Positions 1-8,068 of a DNA stretch of 64,000 nt are shown here, one piece after another (positions within the stretch are counted from its first letter, which is position 1; every line of letters starts with the position of its first letter). A program made the translations under genes and the position numbers. The DNA lies in NCBI GenBank assembly GCA_964359785.1, contig CAYHWL010000001.1:1-64000 (forward strand). Reading direction: 5' to 3'. Below the pieces are notes generated by a model. It saw only the letters and a list, made by a program, of their open reading frames with translations. It had not been told where the DNA came from and did not search any database. The DNA comes from JACQSU01 sp964359785 (GTDB lineage: Archaea; Nanobdellota; Nanobdellia; Woesearchaeales; JAGWAF01).

Positions 1-107
1 ATGCTAGACACCACAAATTCAGTGCCATCTTTTTGTTGCTTGTTTTCCCAGATGGTGGCGCTTACCGCTCCTGCTCGAAATTTCTTTACTGGTTGGTTTT
101 TTTCCAT
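1..107 (-). CDS. Small conserved hypothetical protein, N-terminal 35 codons only
   Basis: The reading frame runs off the left edge, so only the first 35 residues are visible. It opens MEKNQPVKKFRAGAVSATIW and continues ENKQQKDGTEFVV. The motif K-F-R-A-G-A-[VI]-S-A-T-[VI]-W-E-N followed by a Lys/Asp turn is, from memory, typical of a short family of about 80-100 residues found in DPANN archaea and candidate-phyla bacteria; its function is unknown to me. An AGGAGG ribosome-binding site lies about 9 bases before the ATG. Unlike most first genes in this window it has a leader of about 130 bases after its likely TATA box. The family assignment is from recall, not a search. Confidence 0.7.
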   Translation of the reverse strand, partial: MEKNQPVKKFRAGAVSATIWENKQQKDGTEFVVSS

Positions 108-222
108 GTGTATCAATCCTCCTTGCTTTTCGCTTTTTGTTTCATCAAAAATCGCAGATTTTTGTGACCCAAAGATGCCAAAGCACCACAGGGACATCAA
201 AGATCCGCGACTCTCGGGAGGA

Positions 223-271
223 CGTCTGGCCAGACGCTCTTAAGACCACTAAATCATCTCTCATTTATATA
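223..271 (-). promoter_or_regulatory. Promoter and palindromic operator candidate for the gene at 107
   Basis: On the minus strand CTATATAAAT (271-262) is a good archaeal TATA box, placing transcription start near 239. The perfect 14-base palindrome CGTCTGGCCAGACG at 223-236 lies just inside the transcript, where a dimeric repressor would block initiation. The rest of 108-222 is leader; it holds a second hairpin, AAAAATC-GCA-GATTTTT, at 147-163. Nothing else is recognised in 108-319. Confidence 0.45.
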
Positions 272-319
272 GTGCCGGAGCGCATGTCTAGTGTGTCTAG
301 TGCGAGAAATGCTGCATAA

Positions 320-700
320 TCAAGATATTTTTCCCAAAGGGATCCTTGTTATTCCTATCTTATCATAAGTTTTGTCAGAGCTAACCATCAAATCATCACC
401 GCAATACACTGCGTGCATTGCATCGAATGGAGTCATAGCATGCCTTTTCATCAGATTTGATGCGGCCAACGCTGTCTCGATATTCATCCCTTCAACATTT
501 TGCGCTATTGTATACACATCAGCTATCATTCTTTCAGGATCCAATTTCATACGGTAAGACAAAAGGAATAACTCCATGATTGTGACTGAAGAAGTGCGTA
601 TGTTCGAGATATTTTGTGATAAGATTTTTGACGCGGATTTCTTGAGCCAATTCTCTTCTTTGAATAATGCAGCGAAAAAATCTGTATCTGCATAGATCAT
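320..700 (-). CDS. vapC: PIN-domain ribonuclease toxin (VapC type)
   Basis: This 126-residue protein has the size and layout of a PIN-domain toxin, an Mg-dependent RNase that cuts RNA when not bound by its antitoxin. The acidic residues are visible: Asp in YADTDFFAALF near the N-terminus, Glu in IMELFLL, Asp in MTPFDAMHAVY and Asp in VSSDKTYD. Its start overlaps the stop of the upstream AbrB-like gene by an ATGA junction, the usual antitoxin-then-toxin order, so the two are co-translated. The target RNA cannot be deduced from the sequence. Confidence 0.85.
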   Translation of the reverse strand: MIYADTDFFAALFKEENWLKKSASKILSQNISNIRTSSVTIMELFLLSYRMKLDPERMIADVYTIAQNVEGMNIETALAASNLMKRHAMTPFDAMHAVYCGDDLMVSSDKTYDKIGITRIPLGKIS

Positions 701-936
701 ATCAATTCAGCCGCGGCCTTACGGATTTCCTCTTTGATTTTGTGTAATGGCATCTTATCAAGCCCAGCCTTCTTCCCCATTACTGCCATGTCCTTGATGG
801 GGTCCAAGGGTTTTGGGACTAGGAGGATTGCCCCCAACGATTTAGAGATATAATAATGATCACCCAGTTGTTCACGATATTCTGCAGGTAATACAATCCT
901 TCCCCGATCATCGCAAACTACCTCATTTTGTGCCAT
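697..936 (-). CDS. vapB: AbrB/MazE-fold antitoxin (VapB type)
   Basis: This 79-residue protein starts with a SpoVT/AbrB swapped-hairpin DNA-binding domain (CDDRGRIVLPAEYREQLG), followed by a helical tail that would wrap the toxin. It should neutralise the downstream PIN toxin and repress its own promoter. A GTG three codons upstream (945) is possible. I chose the ATG at 936 because the TATA box (ATATAAAT, 964-957) lies about 26 bases before it, giving a leaderless transcript. The ATGA overlap with vapC supports a toxin-antitoxin operon. Confidence 0.82.
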   Translation of the reverse strand: MAQNEVVCDDRGRIVLPAEYREQLGDHYYISKSLGAILLVPKPLDPIKDMAVMGKKAGLDKMPLHKIKEEIRKAAAELI

Positions 937-956
937 AACAATCACAAAGGCAGACT

Positions 957-964
957 TATTTATA
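957..964 (-). promoter_or_regulatory. TATA box of vapBC
   Basis: ATATAAAT on the minus strand, about 26 bases before the ATG at 936. It predicts a leaderless vapB transcript and decides the start codon. Confidence 0.6.
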
Positions 965-1014
965 TGCTTTGTGGGGAAAAAACCGAAAATTTCCCATCTT
1001 ATCCAGAATATTTT

Positions 1015-1467
1015 CTAAAAGACTTGCATTCCCACTAAAAACAAAGCAAGCAAAAACACGAAATGTTCTGCCCATGTCCCTGTCCGGATAAAGCCATGTA
1101 CCTTCTCTTCAGAGAAGGGATGCAGCCAGTTGACTCCAAGTTCAGTGAGTGAATCACTTAGTAGATGCACGATGTACCCTATTACCAGATACCACCCATA
1201 TGCAGGATATCCCAGAAAACCAGCCACAATCATAATCAAGATGGGCATGAATATCGTGTGGAATATCCCTCGATGATGCATTATTTTAGCGGCAAACCTT
1301 GTCAATGGCAAGACATTGTTGATTGTCGAGCCTTGGTGGTCAATGTCTGGCAGTATGGCCCCTACAAGCACTAGAATATAGTACGCGTTTACATTGCTAG
1401 GCAAAAAGTACTGCTCTAGCGCCACGCCAGCCAGAGCGCCAAGCGCCAGATGTGTTCGTCCTAACAT
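1015..1467 (-). CDS. YdjM-type membrane-bound metal-dependent hydrolase
   Basis: This 150-residue membrane protein begins MLGRTHLALGALAGVAL and carries the pattern of the YdjM/LexA-binding membrane hydrolase family: an N-terminal H in a GRTHLALG helix, then GAILPDIDHQGS with the D-x-D-H metal site, a conserved histidine pair (MHHRGIFHT), and a further His-x6-Asp in YIVHLLSDSLTELG. Three to four membrane helices are apparent. The substrate of this family is not settled. It starts on the last base of the RPA gene stop, so the two are probably co-transcribed. Confidence 0.8.
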   Translation of the reverse strand: MLGRTHLALGALAGVALEQYFLPSNVNAYYILVLVGAILPDIDHQGSTINNVLPLTRFAAKIMHHRGIFHTIFMPILIMIVAGFLGYPAYGWYLVIGYIVHLLSDSLTELGVNWLHPFSEEKVHGFIRTGTWAEHFVFLLALFLVGMQVF

Positions 1468-2453
1468 CAGCGTAATAATTCCTCTTCCAGGTTCGGATTG
1501 GTGAACACGAGTTGTGATACGAACTCTAGTTCTGCGCTCATGGAGTTGCGTTGCACTCTGCCGACTATTTTCAGTATGGTCCCAAGCAGATCAGTCTTCA
1601 CGTTTTCATATGCGCCTGGATTCTCTTTGAATGCGAGCATCTCGGTGTGTGCCTTGTTCACAAGTTTCTGTGCTTGGTTACGGAAGAACACTACTCGTAG
1701 TTTCCCGCTCCCATCATCAAGTATCAGATTACTGACATAGGAGTAATCAGGTGTCTGCTGTCCGTGTTCGGCGCATGCGAACACTCCTTCGGTCCCTTTG
1801 ATGCGTTTCTGGCATTGGGGGCACACTTCAAAGAATCGAGGATCAAAGGCCTGCACAGTAGTGCCTAGTATCTCGACATTAGCATCATTCTCCGTCAATT
1901 CGCCGATTTTCTTGCGCACCGCCGCCTCCCGCGTCACTGCGCCTTTCACTTCGCCGACTGTCTCGCCAGGCGGATTGAGTAGCACTTGCGTCCTGTCGTT
2001 GCAATGTATCTCCACGCGCCCCTGATTGTCGCGTACATATGCGGAGCTTACCTTGACTGTGATCCCAGGTGTCAGTTGTGGGAATATGTCGGCTTTGCTT
2101 CCCCAGCATACCACTCGTAGGGTTCCGCTTTCATCGCCTAGCATGAAGTTCCCTACTTTACCGCTTCCTTCAGCACGGGAGAATTCACGCACTTCAAAGA
2201 CTGCTGTGATCTTTCCTACGACTTCGACATCTCTCATGCCAGAGACCACTTCGCTTAGTTTGCATCTTCCGCCAGTTTTTGGGAATATATTGACGCCAAG
2301 TTCATTGGCAAGGATTGTAGCCGCCCCTTCCCTGGAGATCAATCCAGCCAATTGTTCTAGTTTGGCCTTGATTTTCAGGTCTATTTCAGCGTCAGAGAGC
2401 CCTTTTTGCTCTTTTATCTTCTGGATTATCGTTTCGACAGGGACTTTTAGCAT
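1467..2453 (-). CDS. rpa: Replication protein A-like single-stranded DNA-binding protein
   Basis: This 328-residue protein starts with a helical segment (VPVETIIQKIKEQKG) followed by two OB folds. The first holds VVGKITAVFEVREF; the second, after residue 190, contains a zinc-finger-like loop with CPQCQ and CAEHG (C-x2-C...C-x2-H). This is the archaeal RPA/replication factor A layout; it binds single-stranded DNA in replication and repair. The start is the ATG at 2453, with GGTGGT a few bases upstream; an in-frame GTG sits one codon earlier. A TATA box (ATTAAATATT) lies near 2495. The stop overlaps the start of the membrane hydrolase gene. Confidence 0.85.
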   Translation of the reverse strand: MLKVPVETIIQKIKEQKGLSDAEIDLKIKAKLEQLAGLISREGAATILANELGVNIFPKTGGRCKLSEVVSGMRDVEVVGKITAVFEVREFSRAEGSGKVGNFMLGDESGTLRVVCWGSKADIFPQLTPGITVKVSSAYVRDNQGRVEIHCNDRTQVLLNPPGETVGEVKGAVTREAAVRKKIGELTENDANVEILGTTVQAFDPRFFEVCPQCQKRIKGTEGVFACAEHGQQTPDYSYVSNLILDDGSGKLRVVFFRNQAQKLVNKAHTEMLAFKENPGAYENVKTDLLGTILKIVGRVQRNSMSAELEFVSQLVFTNPNLEEELLR

Positions 2454-2519
2454 CACATACCACCTTTATTGAGGTGACACGGCTAGAATATTTAATTGTT
2501 TGGAAACGCGGTGGAATAA

Positions 2520-2531
2520 CATTTATATAAC
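2520..2531 (+). promoter_or_regulatory. TATA box for the gene at 2552
   Basis: TTTATATAAC lies about 27 bases before the ATG at 2552, predicting a leaderless transcript. The region 2457-2551 is a divergent promoter shared with rpa. Confidence 0.6.
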
Positions 2532-2551
2532 CAGATGCCTGCAAGAATCTC

Positions 2552-2857
2552 ATGCAAACAAGGGACTTAGGAGAATTGATAACTGTGGTCTTGTTAGTTT
2601 CATTTGTCTTGTCCATGCTCCCGCAGTATTCGGGTGCCTACGCGGTCTCTATGAGCATCAGGGATCCTTTGAACGCTGATTCGAGAGGTATTACGACTAA
2701 TTGCCTCACAGGTATCCAGCGTACATACTGCACCGGCAGCATTCTATTCACAGATTGTTTAGACCAAAAAGAGGGCGTTGTGAAAAGATACTGCAAGGAT
2801 GGTTGTTTCACAAATGGCATGAGCCATTGCGGCAGATGGATTTCTGGTATCCAATGA
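2552..2857 (+). CDS. Small secreted or membrane-anchored cysteine-rich protein
   Basis: This 101-residue protein is not one I recognise. It has an N-terminal hydrophobic segment (ELITVVLLVSFVLSMLPQYSGAYA), either a Sec signal ending in an A-x-A-like site or an anchor. The outside part has cysteines in pairs (TTNCLTG, RTYCTG, FTDCLD, KRYCKDGCF, SHCGRW), which suggests a small disulfide-bonded extracellular domain. It has its own leaderless promoter and is the only plus-strand gene among the surface-protein operons of the first 11 kb. Confidence 0.6.
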   Translation: MQTRDLGELITVVLLVSFVLSMLPQYSGAYAVSMSIRDPLNADSRGITTNCLTGIQRTYCTGSILFTDCLDQKEGVVKRYCKDGCFTNGMSHCGRWISGIQ

Positions 2858-2877
2858 AGGTTTCCAAAGCAGGACTA

Positions 2878-3996
2878 TTAAGCTAACACCTTGATGTCCT
2901 GCGTGCTTGTTATGGTTTGTTGTTGACTCATTATCTTTATCACAGCCTGATATGGTGGTCTTGGGGATTCCATTGTTCCTCTTGCGATATACTCGTCCGC
3001 ATTGCTTTCAAGTGTATCGGCATTCTCGCATTTGTCTCCAAGGCATATCTGCGCAGTGAACTTGTCATATGGCACTTTGATCCTTGCGCGATAATCTGCT
3101 TTGTCTCCTTCTTTCAACGCGAGCGCGGTGTTTCCCACTCCTGTGGAAGGCAGTCCATTGACCATAAATGAGGTTATCTCGATAGGCGCCGACGCTGGGA
3201 TATACACTGCAAATGAGTACCGGATAGGATCATTCTTGAGCACGCCTTTGACGTTGTGCGCATGGCTTGTTTTTGTCTCTACGCAAAAGGTGTAGACGCG
3301 GTCATCAGTGAGTGGATTGCCCGTGCACGCGCCAAGCGTCCAGTGCAATCGGTCATTGTCTAGTGGGCCAATTATGTTGTTCACGCAGAGGCTAGGATCA
3401 TTCCCGTTGCACTCATCTCTTATTCTCTCTATGCCATCACTTATTGTCTTATAGTCCCCTATGTCATAATCTACCCTGATATGGAAATCATTTTCTCCAG
3501 ACAATCTTCCTCTTTTGTCGGAATAGCTTATCACTATCCTATCATCGCTTGTCCCATAGACATCGAGCATGTCATTTTGCATCACGCTGACGTATTTGAT
3601 TGGGATGATGGTCTCGGGATATGACATCAGCAGAGGGTTCATGTTCTTGAGTATCAATTTGGATAATGTTTCAGCGGTTTTGGTGATGCATGTGCCTGGG
3701 CCATTGCTTTGCGTCGCGTAGATTGGTATCCCTTGGTTCCAGCCGCAGGAGCTTGTTCCCATCATGGCCAAGTCGGATAGGGCATCCCTTACTGCCTCTT
3801 TGGCGGACAATTCGACGTAGTAGTGCGCATTATCAAGTTTCATCTGGGCAAGGAGAAGTTCGCTTTGTTCGTATCCTATCTGATTTGTCTGTCCTTGCAA
3901 TTCCATTTTTTTCTCTGTGATCACGAAATATGATTGCACTAGTAGCACGATAGTCAGCATGCATACCAATATGGTGAAGAGGAATCCTTTTTTCAT
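2878..3996 (-). CDS. Pilin-like (class III signal) surface protein, 372 aa
   Basis: Unrecognised surface protein. It begins MKKG followed by an uninterrupted hydrophobic helix (FLFTILVCMLTIVLLVQSYF), the form of an archaeal class III signal that prepilin peptidase cuts after the Gly. The remainder is a large extracytoplasmic domain with scattered cysteines (SSCGWNQG, GTCITK, RDECNGND, ACTGNP, CLGDKC) and a C-terminal beta-rich region. It is the last gene of the operon that starts at 8012, and its start overlaps the stop of the gene before it (ATGA). A structural minor pilin or pilus-tip protein is inferred from the anchor, not from homology. Confidence 0.7.
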   Translation of the reverse strand: MKKGFLFTILVCMLTIVLLVQSYFVITEKKMELQGQTNQIGYEQSELLLAQMKLDNAHYYVELSAKEAVRDALSDLAMMGTSSCGWNQGIPIYATQSNGPGTCITKTAETLSKLILKNMNPLLMSYPETIIPIKYVSVMQNDMLDVYGTSDDRIVISYSDKRGRLSGENDFHIRVDYDIGDYKTISDGIERIRDECNGNDPSLCVNNIIGPLDNDRLHWTLGACTGNPLTDDRVYTFCVETKTSHAHNVKGVLKNDPIRYSFAVYIPASAPIEITSFMVNGLPSTGVGNTALALKEGDKADYRARIKVPYDKFTAQICLGDKCENADTLESNADEYIARGTMESPRPPYQAVIKIMSQQQTITSTQDIKVLA

Positions 3997-4601
3997 GGTG
4001 CCCTCTGGAGTGTCACTTTGGCGTTCTTACCATCGTACAATGGCACAAGGACGCTAGCGCTGTGCTCCTCTTGCACCACGATGGTCCTCCTTGTGCTTTT
4101 GAGTGTTGATCTTATCCCACCGTCTACACCTACATCGATGTGTACATCTGCGTATTCATCGTAAGGCGGATAGTCGACTGATATTGTCGCCCTGCCAGGG
4201 ATGTGGACCGTGTCTTGTATCATTGGTCCAAGAAAGTATGTCTGTGTCGCACGATCTAGATATCCGCCCATGTCTCCTTCATAGGGCATGGCAAGATTGG
4301 TGATGAGCATAGCGACATTCACGCCTTCCCATATTTGGGGGTTCAAAGATAGTGTCCTGCCAAGTTTCTCATCAGTTTTTCTTAGCGTGACATCAATATC
4401 TGTTGACAATGGTGTCTTGAGCACAGCCATGAGGCTTTGGTGCGCTTCAAAATCAGTTATCTGACTGCTCAACATATTTGTCTCCACACCCGACAGATTT
4501 GTTGTGGCAAATAACACTGCAGCGAATACCAAAGCAAGGACAGTGATGACCACAGCAGTGAAATCCCCTACTGTGCTGGTGACAAAACCTAGTCGGTTCA
4601 T
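3993..4601 (-). CDS. Pilin-like surface protein, 202 aa
   Basis: Unrecognised. The N-terminus MNRLG then FVTSTVGDFTAVVITVLALVF matches a class III prepilin signal with a short charged leader, Gly, and a roughly 20-residue hydrophobic helix. The remaining 170 residues look like a beta-sandwich domain without cysteines, ending in a strand-rich segment (VVQEEHSASVLVPLYDGK). ATGA overlaps at both ends tie it tightly to its neighbours, so these proteins are probably made in fixed ratios and may assemble together. Minor pilin is the most likely role. Confidence 0.7.
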   Translation of the reverse strand: MNRLGFVTSTVGDFTAVVITVLALVFAAVLFATTNLSGVETNMLSSQITDFEAHQSLMAVLKTPLSTDIDVTLRKTDEKLGRTLSLNPQIWEGVNVAMLITNLAMPYEGDMGGYLDRATQTYFLGPMIQDTVHIPGRATISVDYPPYDEYADVHIDVGVDGGIRSTLKSTRRTIVVQEEHSASVLVPLYDGKNAKVTLQRAP

Positions 4602-5077
4602 TGTTGCATCACCACTTCTATTGTCACTTGGCTTGCACGGTCGCCAGGATCTTCATGTATGACCACAGGCATTGTGATTTTCTTGTAGGATGGCCCCCCC
4701 TTGATGTTTATCTGTTCTATCATGTGTCTAAAATCATCCTTATGGTACCATCTTATCTTGTCTTCTACAGTCACTTTCACTCCCACTGTATTTGGCCGGG
4801 GATATGCCATGGCCTCATCCATCATTGTGTCAGTCTCCTCATTTCCTAATTTGTCCCCATCAAGCACACCGGTCTGTGCGCGTAGGGTATAAGGGTCCAC
4901 ATAAGTGAGTTCATGTATGGCTCTTGCTGCGATTATGTCCATCCTGGTCTCTCCAAGTTCAATATTTGTGGGTGTGTTGAGCGCTATTATTCCAGCGATA
5001 GCGCTCACTACTGCGATGAGGAATATGATGCTCCATATCCATCCAATTGTCCAGCTTGCGATTGTTCCTTTGTTCAT
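4598..5077 (-). CDS. Pilin-like surface protein, 159 aa
   Basis: Unrecognised. MNKG is followed by a long hydrophobic stretch (IWSIIFLIAVVSAIAGIIAL), consistent with a class III signal cut after Gly4. The mature part is short and polar with no cysteine. It sits third from the end of the operon that starts at 8012, with ATGA overlaps on both sides. The small size and simple head suggest a pilin-like subunit, not an enzyme. Confidence 0.7.
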   Translation of the reverse strand: MNKGTIASWTIGWIWSIIFLIAVVSAIAGIIALNTPTNIELGETRMDIIAARAIHELTYVDPYTLRAQTGVLDGDKLGNEETDTMMDEAMAYPRPNTVGVKVTVEDKIRWYHKDDFRHMIEQINIKGGPSYKKITMPVVIHEDPGDRASQVTIEVVMQQ

Positions 5078-6066
5078 GTCTCAAGTGTCATGCGGGTTAT
5101 ACGCAATGTTTTTTGGATTAGGTCTGTTGTTAGTGATGCGTCCAAGTTTATGCTTCCTATCTCGAGATACACTCCATTCTCTGCAAATTTTAGTATCTTT
5201 TTTGTGTCTTGGGCAAGATCAGGGTCGATTGGCATGGGGATGGCGTCTATCCCTTGCGCGCGTAGTGCGTTTGCGAGATGGCATGCCACGGCTGCATTCT
5301 TGGGAAAATGCAGGGATGTCCCGTCATAATCTATTATGGCTTTGTTGAGCAGATCCCCTGTGTGTATGCTCACAAGGGTTAAGCCGCTTGTTTTGATCGT
5401 TTCCTCTCTTTGGGTGGATGTGAGATATTGATCCTTCGAGAGACTTCTTGTAGTGGCAAATGTTCCCATCCCGGAGTCTAACGCGGCGGTCCTCAATATT
5501 TCAGCTTCAGTTTTTCCGGCATTGACTTGGCCTGTGTCTACGCCGCTTGGGTTCGTCCACATCCCTCCATGTCCGATATCAAGGATGTATTTTTGGGATT
5601 CTAATTTTGGGCAGGTCAATGAGTCTAACAACATAGTAGGTTTAGTCGATATCATGCTTATTTGGTCGCCGTTTCGCATGAGCGTCATCCCTAAAGGTTT
5701 TAGCACATCCGTTGATGTGTACTTGAGTTTCTTGCTGCCAAGATAAGGCGCACGCGTCTGTCCCACACTGGCGCGGCCGGAATTCATTGGGGTGGTCTCA
5801 TATACTAGCACATCATCAGATAGCCGGTAATTGAATTTTTCAAGTGATGGGGGGGTGTAGAAGAGCGCTGTGTTTTCCGCCAGGGGGATGACACTTAGCA
5901 ATAACGCCAGATCGTTGGAGAGATATGTCTTTGCGAAGTAGGTGTTTTCTTGTATGGGTTTTAGGAATTGGCCGTATAGCACGACGCCTACCATCAGCAC
6001 GAGCCCTATTTCGAAGAGCACCATTGTGGTGTCGAAAAGTTCTGTCTGCGCCCGTCTGTTTAGCAT
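5074..6066 (-). CDS. Pilin-anchored N-acetylmuramoyl-L-alanine amidase-like (amidase_3 fold) protein
   Basis: A 330-residue protein. The N-terminus MLNRRA-QTELFD then MVLFEIGLVLMVGVVL is a class III-like signal. The C-terminal half resembles zinc amidases of the amidase_3 family: LDIGHGG (His166), GKTEAEILR (Glu187), VSIHTG (His235) and VYLEIGS (Glu302) line up with the usual H-E-H zinc ligands and the catalytic Glu. Such enzymes cut bacterial peptidoglycan cross-link stems, which archaea do not make, so the substrate is open. I moved the start to 6066, where the ATG overlaps the upstream stop; the longer frame gives an implausible Arg/Cys-rich extension. It directly follows the M15-like gene. 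Confidence 0.65.
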   Translation of the reverse strand: MLNRRAQTELFDTTMVLFEIGLVLMVGVVLYGQFLKPIQENTYFAKTYLSNDLALLLSVIPLAENTALFYTPPSLEKFNYRLSDDVLVYETTPMNSGRASVGQTRAPYLGSKKLKYTSTDVLKPLGMTLMRNGDQISMISTKPTMLLDSLTCPKLESQKYILDIGHGGMWTNPSGVDTGQVNAGKTEAEILRTAALDSGMGTFATTRSLSKDQYLTSTQREETIKTSGLTLVSIHTGDLLNKAIIDYDGTSLHFPKNAAVACHLANALRAQGIDAIPMPIDPDLAQDTKKILKFAENGVYLEIGSINLDASLTTDLIQKTLRITRMTLET

Positions 6067-8012
6067 TTTTCCCCCAGTTGGAAGTGCGAAGGATTCTTCT
6101 TGTTTTTTCCAAATCCGTTGTGGCACATCGACTCTTGTAGGACGGCAAGTGTTGTTTTCCCGATTGGTTCGACATCGACTGCGGTTCCAGCGCCATGTCC
6201 TGCAGAACAAGTAGGCATTGATTCAGTGTGTCCTAGCAAGAATGATTTCTGCGCATTTTCTTGTGTTTGATATGCCAAAAGCACATTTAGCCCATAGCTT
6301 CCTGTGCTGCTTTGTTCTGCGGCTTTCGCGGAAAGGCTGCTTCTGGCGCCATTCAATGCCTTGACTAGTTCTGGGCTTCCCCGGCAGTCTTGCGCGTTGC
6401 AGTCGACTTCGATGTTCTTGAGTGCAGGTTGTGGACATTTGACTGCGGCTTGAGAGATCATCTTATCACTCAAGAGATCTTTGCACATCTTGAACACCTC
6501 ATCATTGAGGATGTTTCTTGCGCATGCTTCTTCAATTATGTCTCTTATCTTGAGATTAGATGATTTATCAGTTAAGACAAGCGTGTTATCTATTCTAAGC
6601 GCGATTGCGTGATGAGTGATAGCCAAGACGGGCTTGTCTGTTCTTTGATATGACATCCCAAGGTATCCTTCTGCCAGGCCAAGATTGCCTGATTCCTTGT
6701 GCCGCGTCAGGTATTCTGTGAATTTCGTGATCGCCAGTTTATAGTCGCCAGAATCAAACGCGCTTCTTGCTAGCAGCATATCCACGCTCTCGACTCCGCC
6801 AGGTAATCTCGTCACCTCACTTTCGACAGTTCTTATCAGATTTTGGAGTCGTGTCTGTGTCTGTGTATTTGGGGTTGCGAATCCTTTTGCGGTCCGCGCA
6901 AGCGTGCTTGCCCGTATCAAGGCATCTTTGCGGATATCTGTATTCTCGGTCTTGCTTGCCTCAAGGTAGAAACTTAACGCGTCCACAGAGACGAGCGCAC
7001 TTGGTCTGTCAGCGTCTTGCATTGGGACATTAGGGAACCCGAATTTGGGATAGAGATCGACTATGACAGCAGGTGGACTGCGCAGTGCGGCGGTTAGTGT
7101 ATCTCCCGCGATTATCCTTGTCTTTGCGACGAATTCGGATTCATCGCCTCGTAGCTGCCAGACTAAGCGCAAGTCTTTGAAAAGTCTCTCATATGCTCTT
7201 TGCGCAAGTAGATTCTCAAGGTCACTGATGTCTGTCTGGTATTTGATGCGCAATGTCTCCGAACGTTTCCTCTCCTGGGCCCGATCGCTTCCAAAGAACA
7301 TGTAGGTCTGTCCTTTGTGGATCAATTTCTCGAGATACACTATACGAGTCATCGAGGGTACCGTTCCCGCCGCAGGATCACATGCTCCAAAGTAGACCAA
7401 ATCGCTTGGTTGAGGTTGATAATCAGGCACGGCGAAATTGATGAGTCCGGTATCCACGGCTCCACGATAATTGTCTACTTGCGGGTCGTCTAGGATTTTC
7501 CCGCTGTCTATCCTCTCAAAAGCGCCTTGCCGGTAATCGCTTGAGTATAGCACGTCTGCGTCTATTGTCCGGCATGCCGGGTTGCCTGTTGGGACCCTTT
7601 GTGAAGTGGTGGTGATCTTTACGCGAGTGCCAGTGACTGTGTTTATGGTCTTTTGGGTATCATAAAGACAGACGCATGCCTTGCCATGCTTGCATCCGCT
7701 TGGTCTAGTGAGTATGAATTGTTCTCCGCAAGCTCCACTCACGGTCTCTTGATTCTTGCCAAATCCCACAAGCACTTTTTCAGGATCTACGAAATATGGT
7801 ATGGTGGTCGTGCTTAACGTTTTCTTATCTAGTGTGAGTTCGGTCATTTTGGCGGCGAGCGTATTTAGGTTCATCTCGCTTGTCTCGCTTTGCGCTCCAA
7901 AGAAGATGTCATACACGCCTCCTCCAAATATGAAAAGTGTTGTGATGGTCGTGAGCATCAAGGCTAACACAGCCAGCTCCAATAATGATATGCTCGTGAC
8001 CCCTCTTTCCAT
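6060..8012 (-). CDS. Pilin-anchored protein with TPR-like region and C-terminal M15/VanY-like peptidase domain
   Basis: A 650-residue protein, first gene of its operon. MERG followed by a hydrophobic helix (LLELAVLALMLTTITTLFIF) is a class III-like signal. The middle has TPR-like helices (DSGDYKLAITKFTEYL, NLGLAEGYLGMSYQ). The last 100 residues resemble D-Ala-D-Ala carboxypeptidases of family M15: LLAYQTQENAQ in the place of the SGYRS-Q helix, SAGHGAGTAVDV (His606, Asp613) and PSHFQLG (His643) as zinc ligands. The Glu that normally precedes the last His by two residues is absent (Asn-Pro-Ser-His), so activity is uncertain. A TATA box at 8032-8042 gives a leaderless start. Confidence 0.6.
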   Translation of the reverse strand: MERGVTSISLLELAVLALMLTTITTLFIFGGGVYDIFFGAQSETSEMNLNTLAAKMTELTLDKKTLSTTTIPYFVDPEKVLVGFGKNQETVSGACGEQFILTRPSGCKHGKACVCLYDTQKTINTVTGTRVKITTTSQRVPTGNPACRTIDADVLYSSDYRQGAFERIDSGKILDDPQVDNYRGAVDTGLINFAVPDYQPQPSDLVYFGACDPAAGTVPSMTRIVYLEKLIHKGQTYMFFGSDRAQERKRSETLRIKYQTDISDLENLLAQRAYERLFKDLRLVWQLRGDESEFVAKTRIIAGDTLTAALRSPPAVIVDLYPKFGFPNVPMQDADRPSALVSVDALSFYLEASKTENTDIRKDALIRASTLARTAKGFATPNTQTQTRLQNLIRTVESEVTRLPGGVESVDMLLARSAFDSGDYKLAITKFTEYLTRHKESGNLGLAEGYLGMSYQRTDKPVLAITHHAIALRIDNTLVLTDKSSNLKIRDIIEEACARNILNDEVFKMCKDLLSDKMISQAAVKCPQPALKNIEVDCNAQDCRGSPELVKALNGARSSLSAKAAEQSSTGSYGLNVLLAYQTQENAQKSFLLGHTESMPTCSAGHGAGTAVDVEPIGKTTLAVLQESMCHNGFGKNKKNPSHFQLGEKC

Positions 8013-8031
8013 GCCAAAATCAATGCCGATT

Positions 8032-8042
8032 TTGATTTATAA
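8032..8042 (-). promoter_or_regulatory. TATA box of the 8012-2878 operon
   Basis: AGTTTATAAATC on the minus strand, centred about 26 bases before the ATG at 8012. It shows that this operon is transcribed separately from the pilin operon that ends at 8069. Confidence 0.6.
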
Positions 8043-8068
8043 ACTATTCGACGAGAGAAACAATATCT

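Noticed and set aside
1..243. Plus-strand open frame of 80 codons at the left edge
   Set aside because: The minus strand carries a better gene with AGGAGG and a conserved N-terminus; the plus-strand frame spans its leader and has no promoter.
108..319. A tRNA or box C/D RNA in the first intergenic region
   Set aside because: Hairpins are present but there is no TpsiC-like GTTCRAN motif, no cloverleaf, and no paired C and D boxes.
6067..6210. N-terminal extension of the amidase-like protein
   Set aside because: The extra 48 residues overlap the coding end of the M15-like gene, are Arg/Cys-rich and would bury the class III signal.
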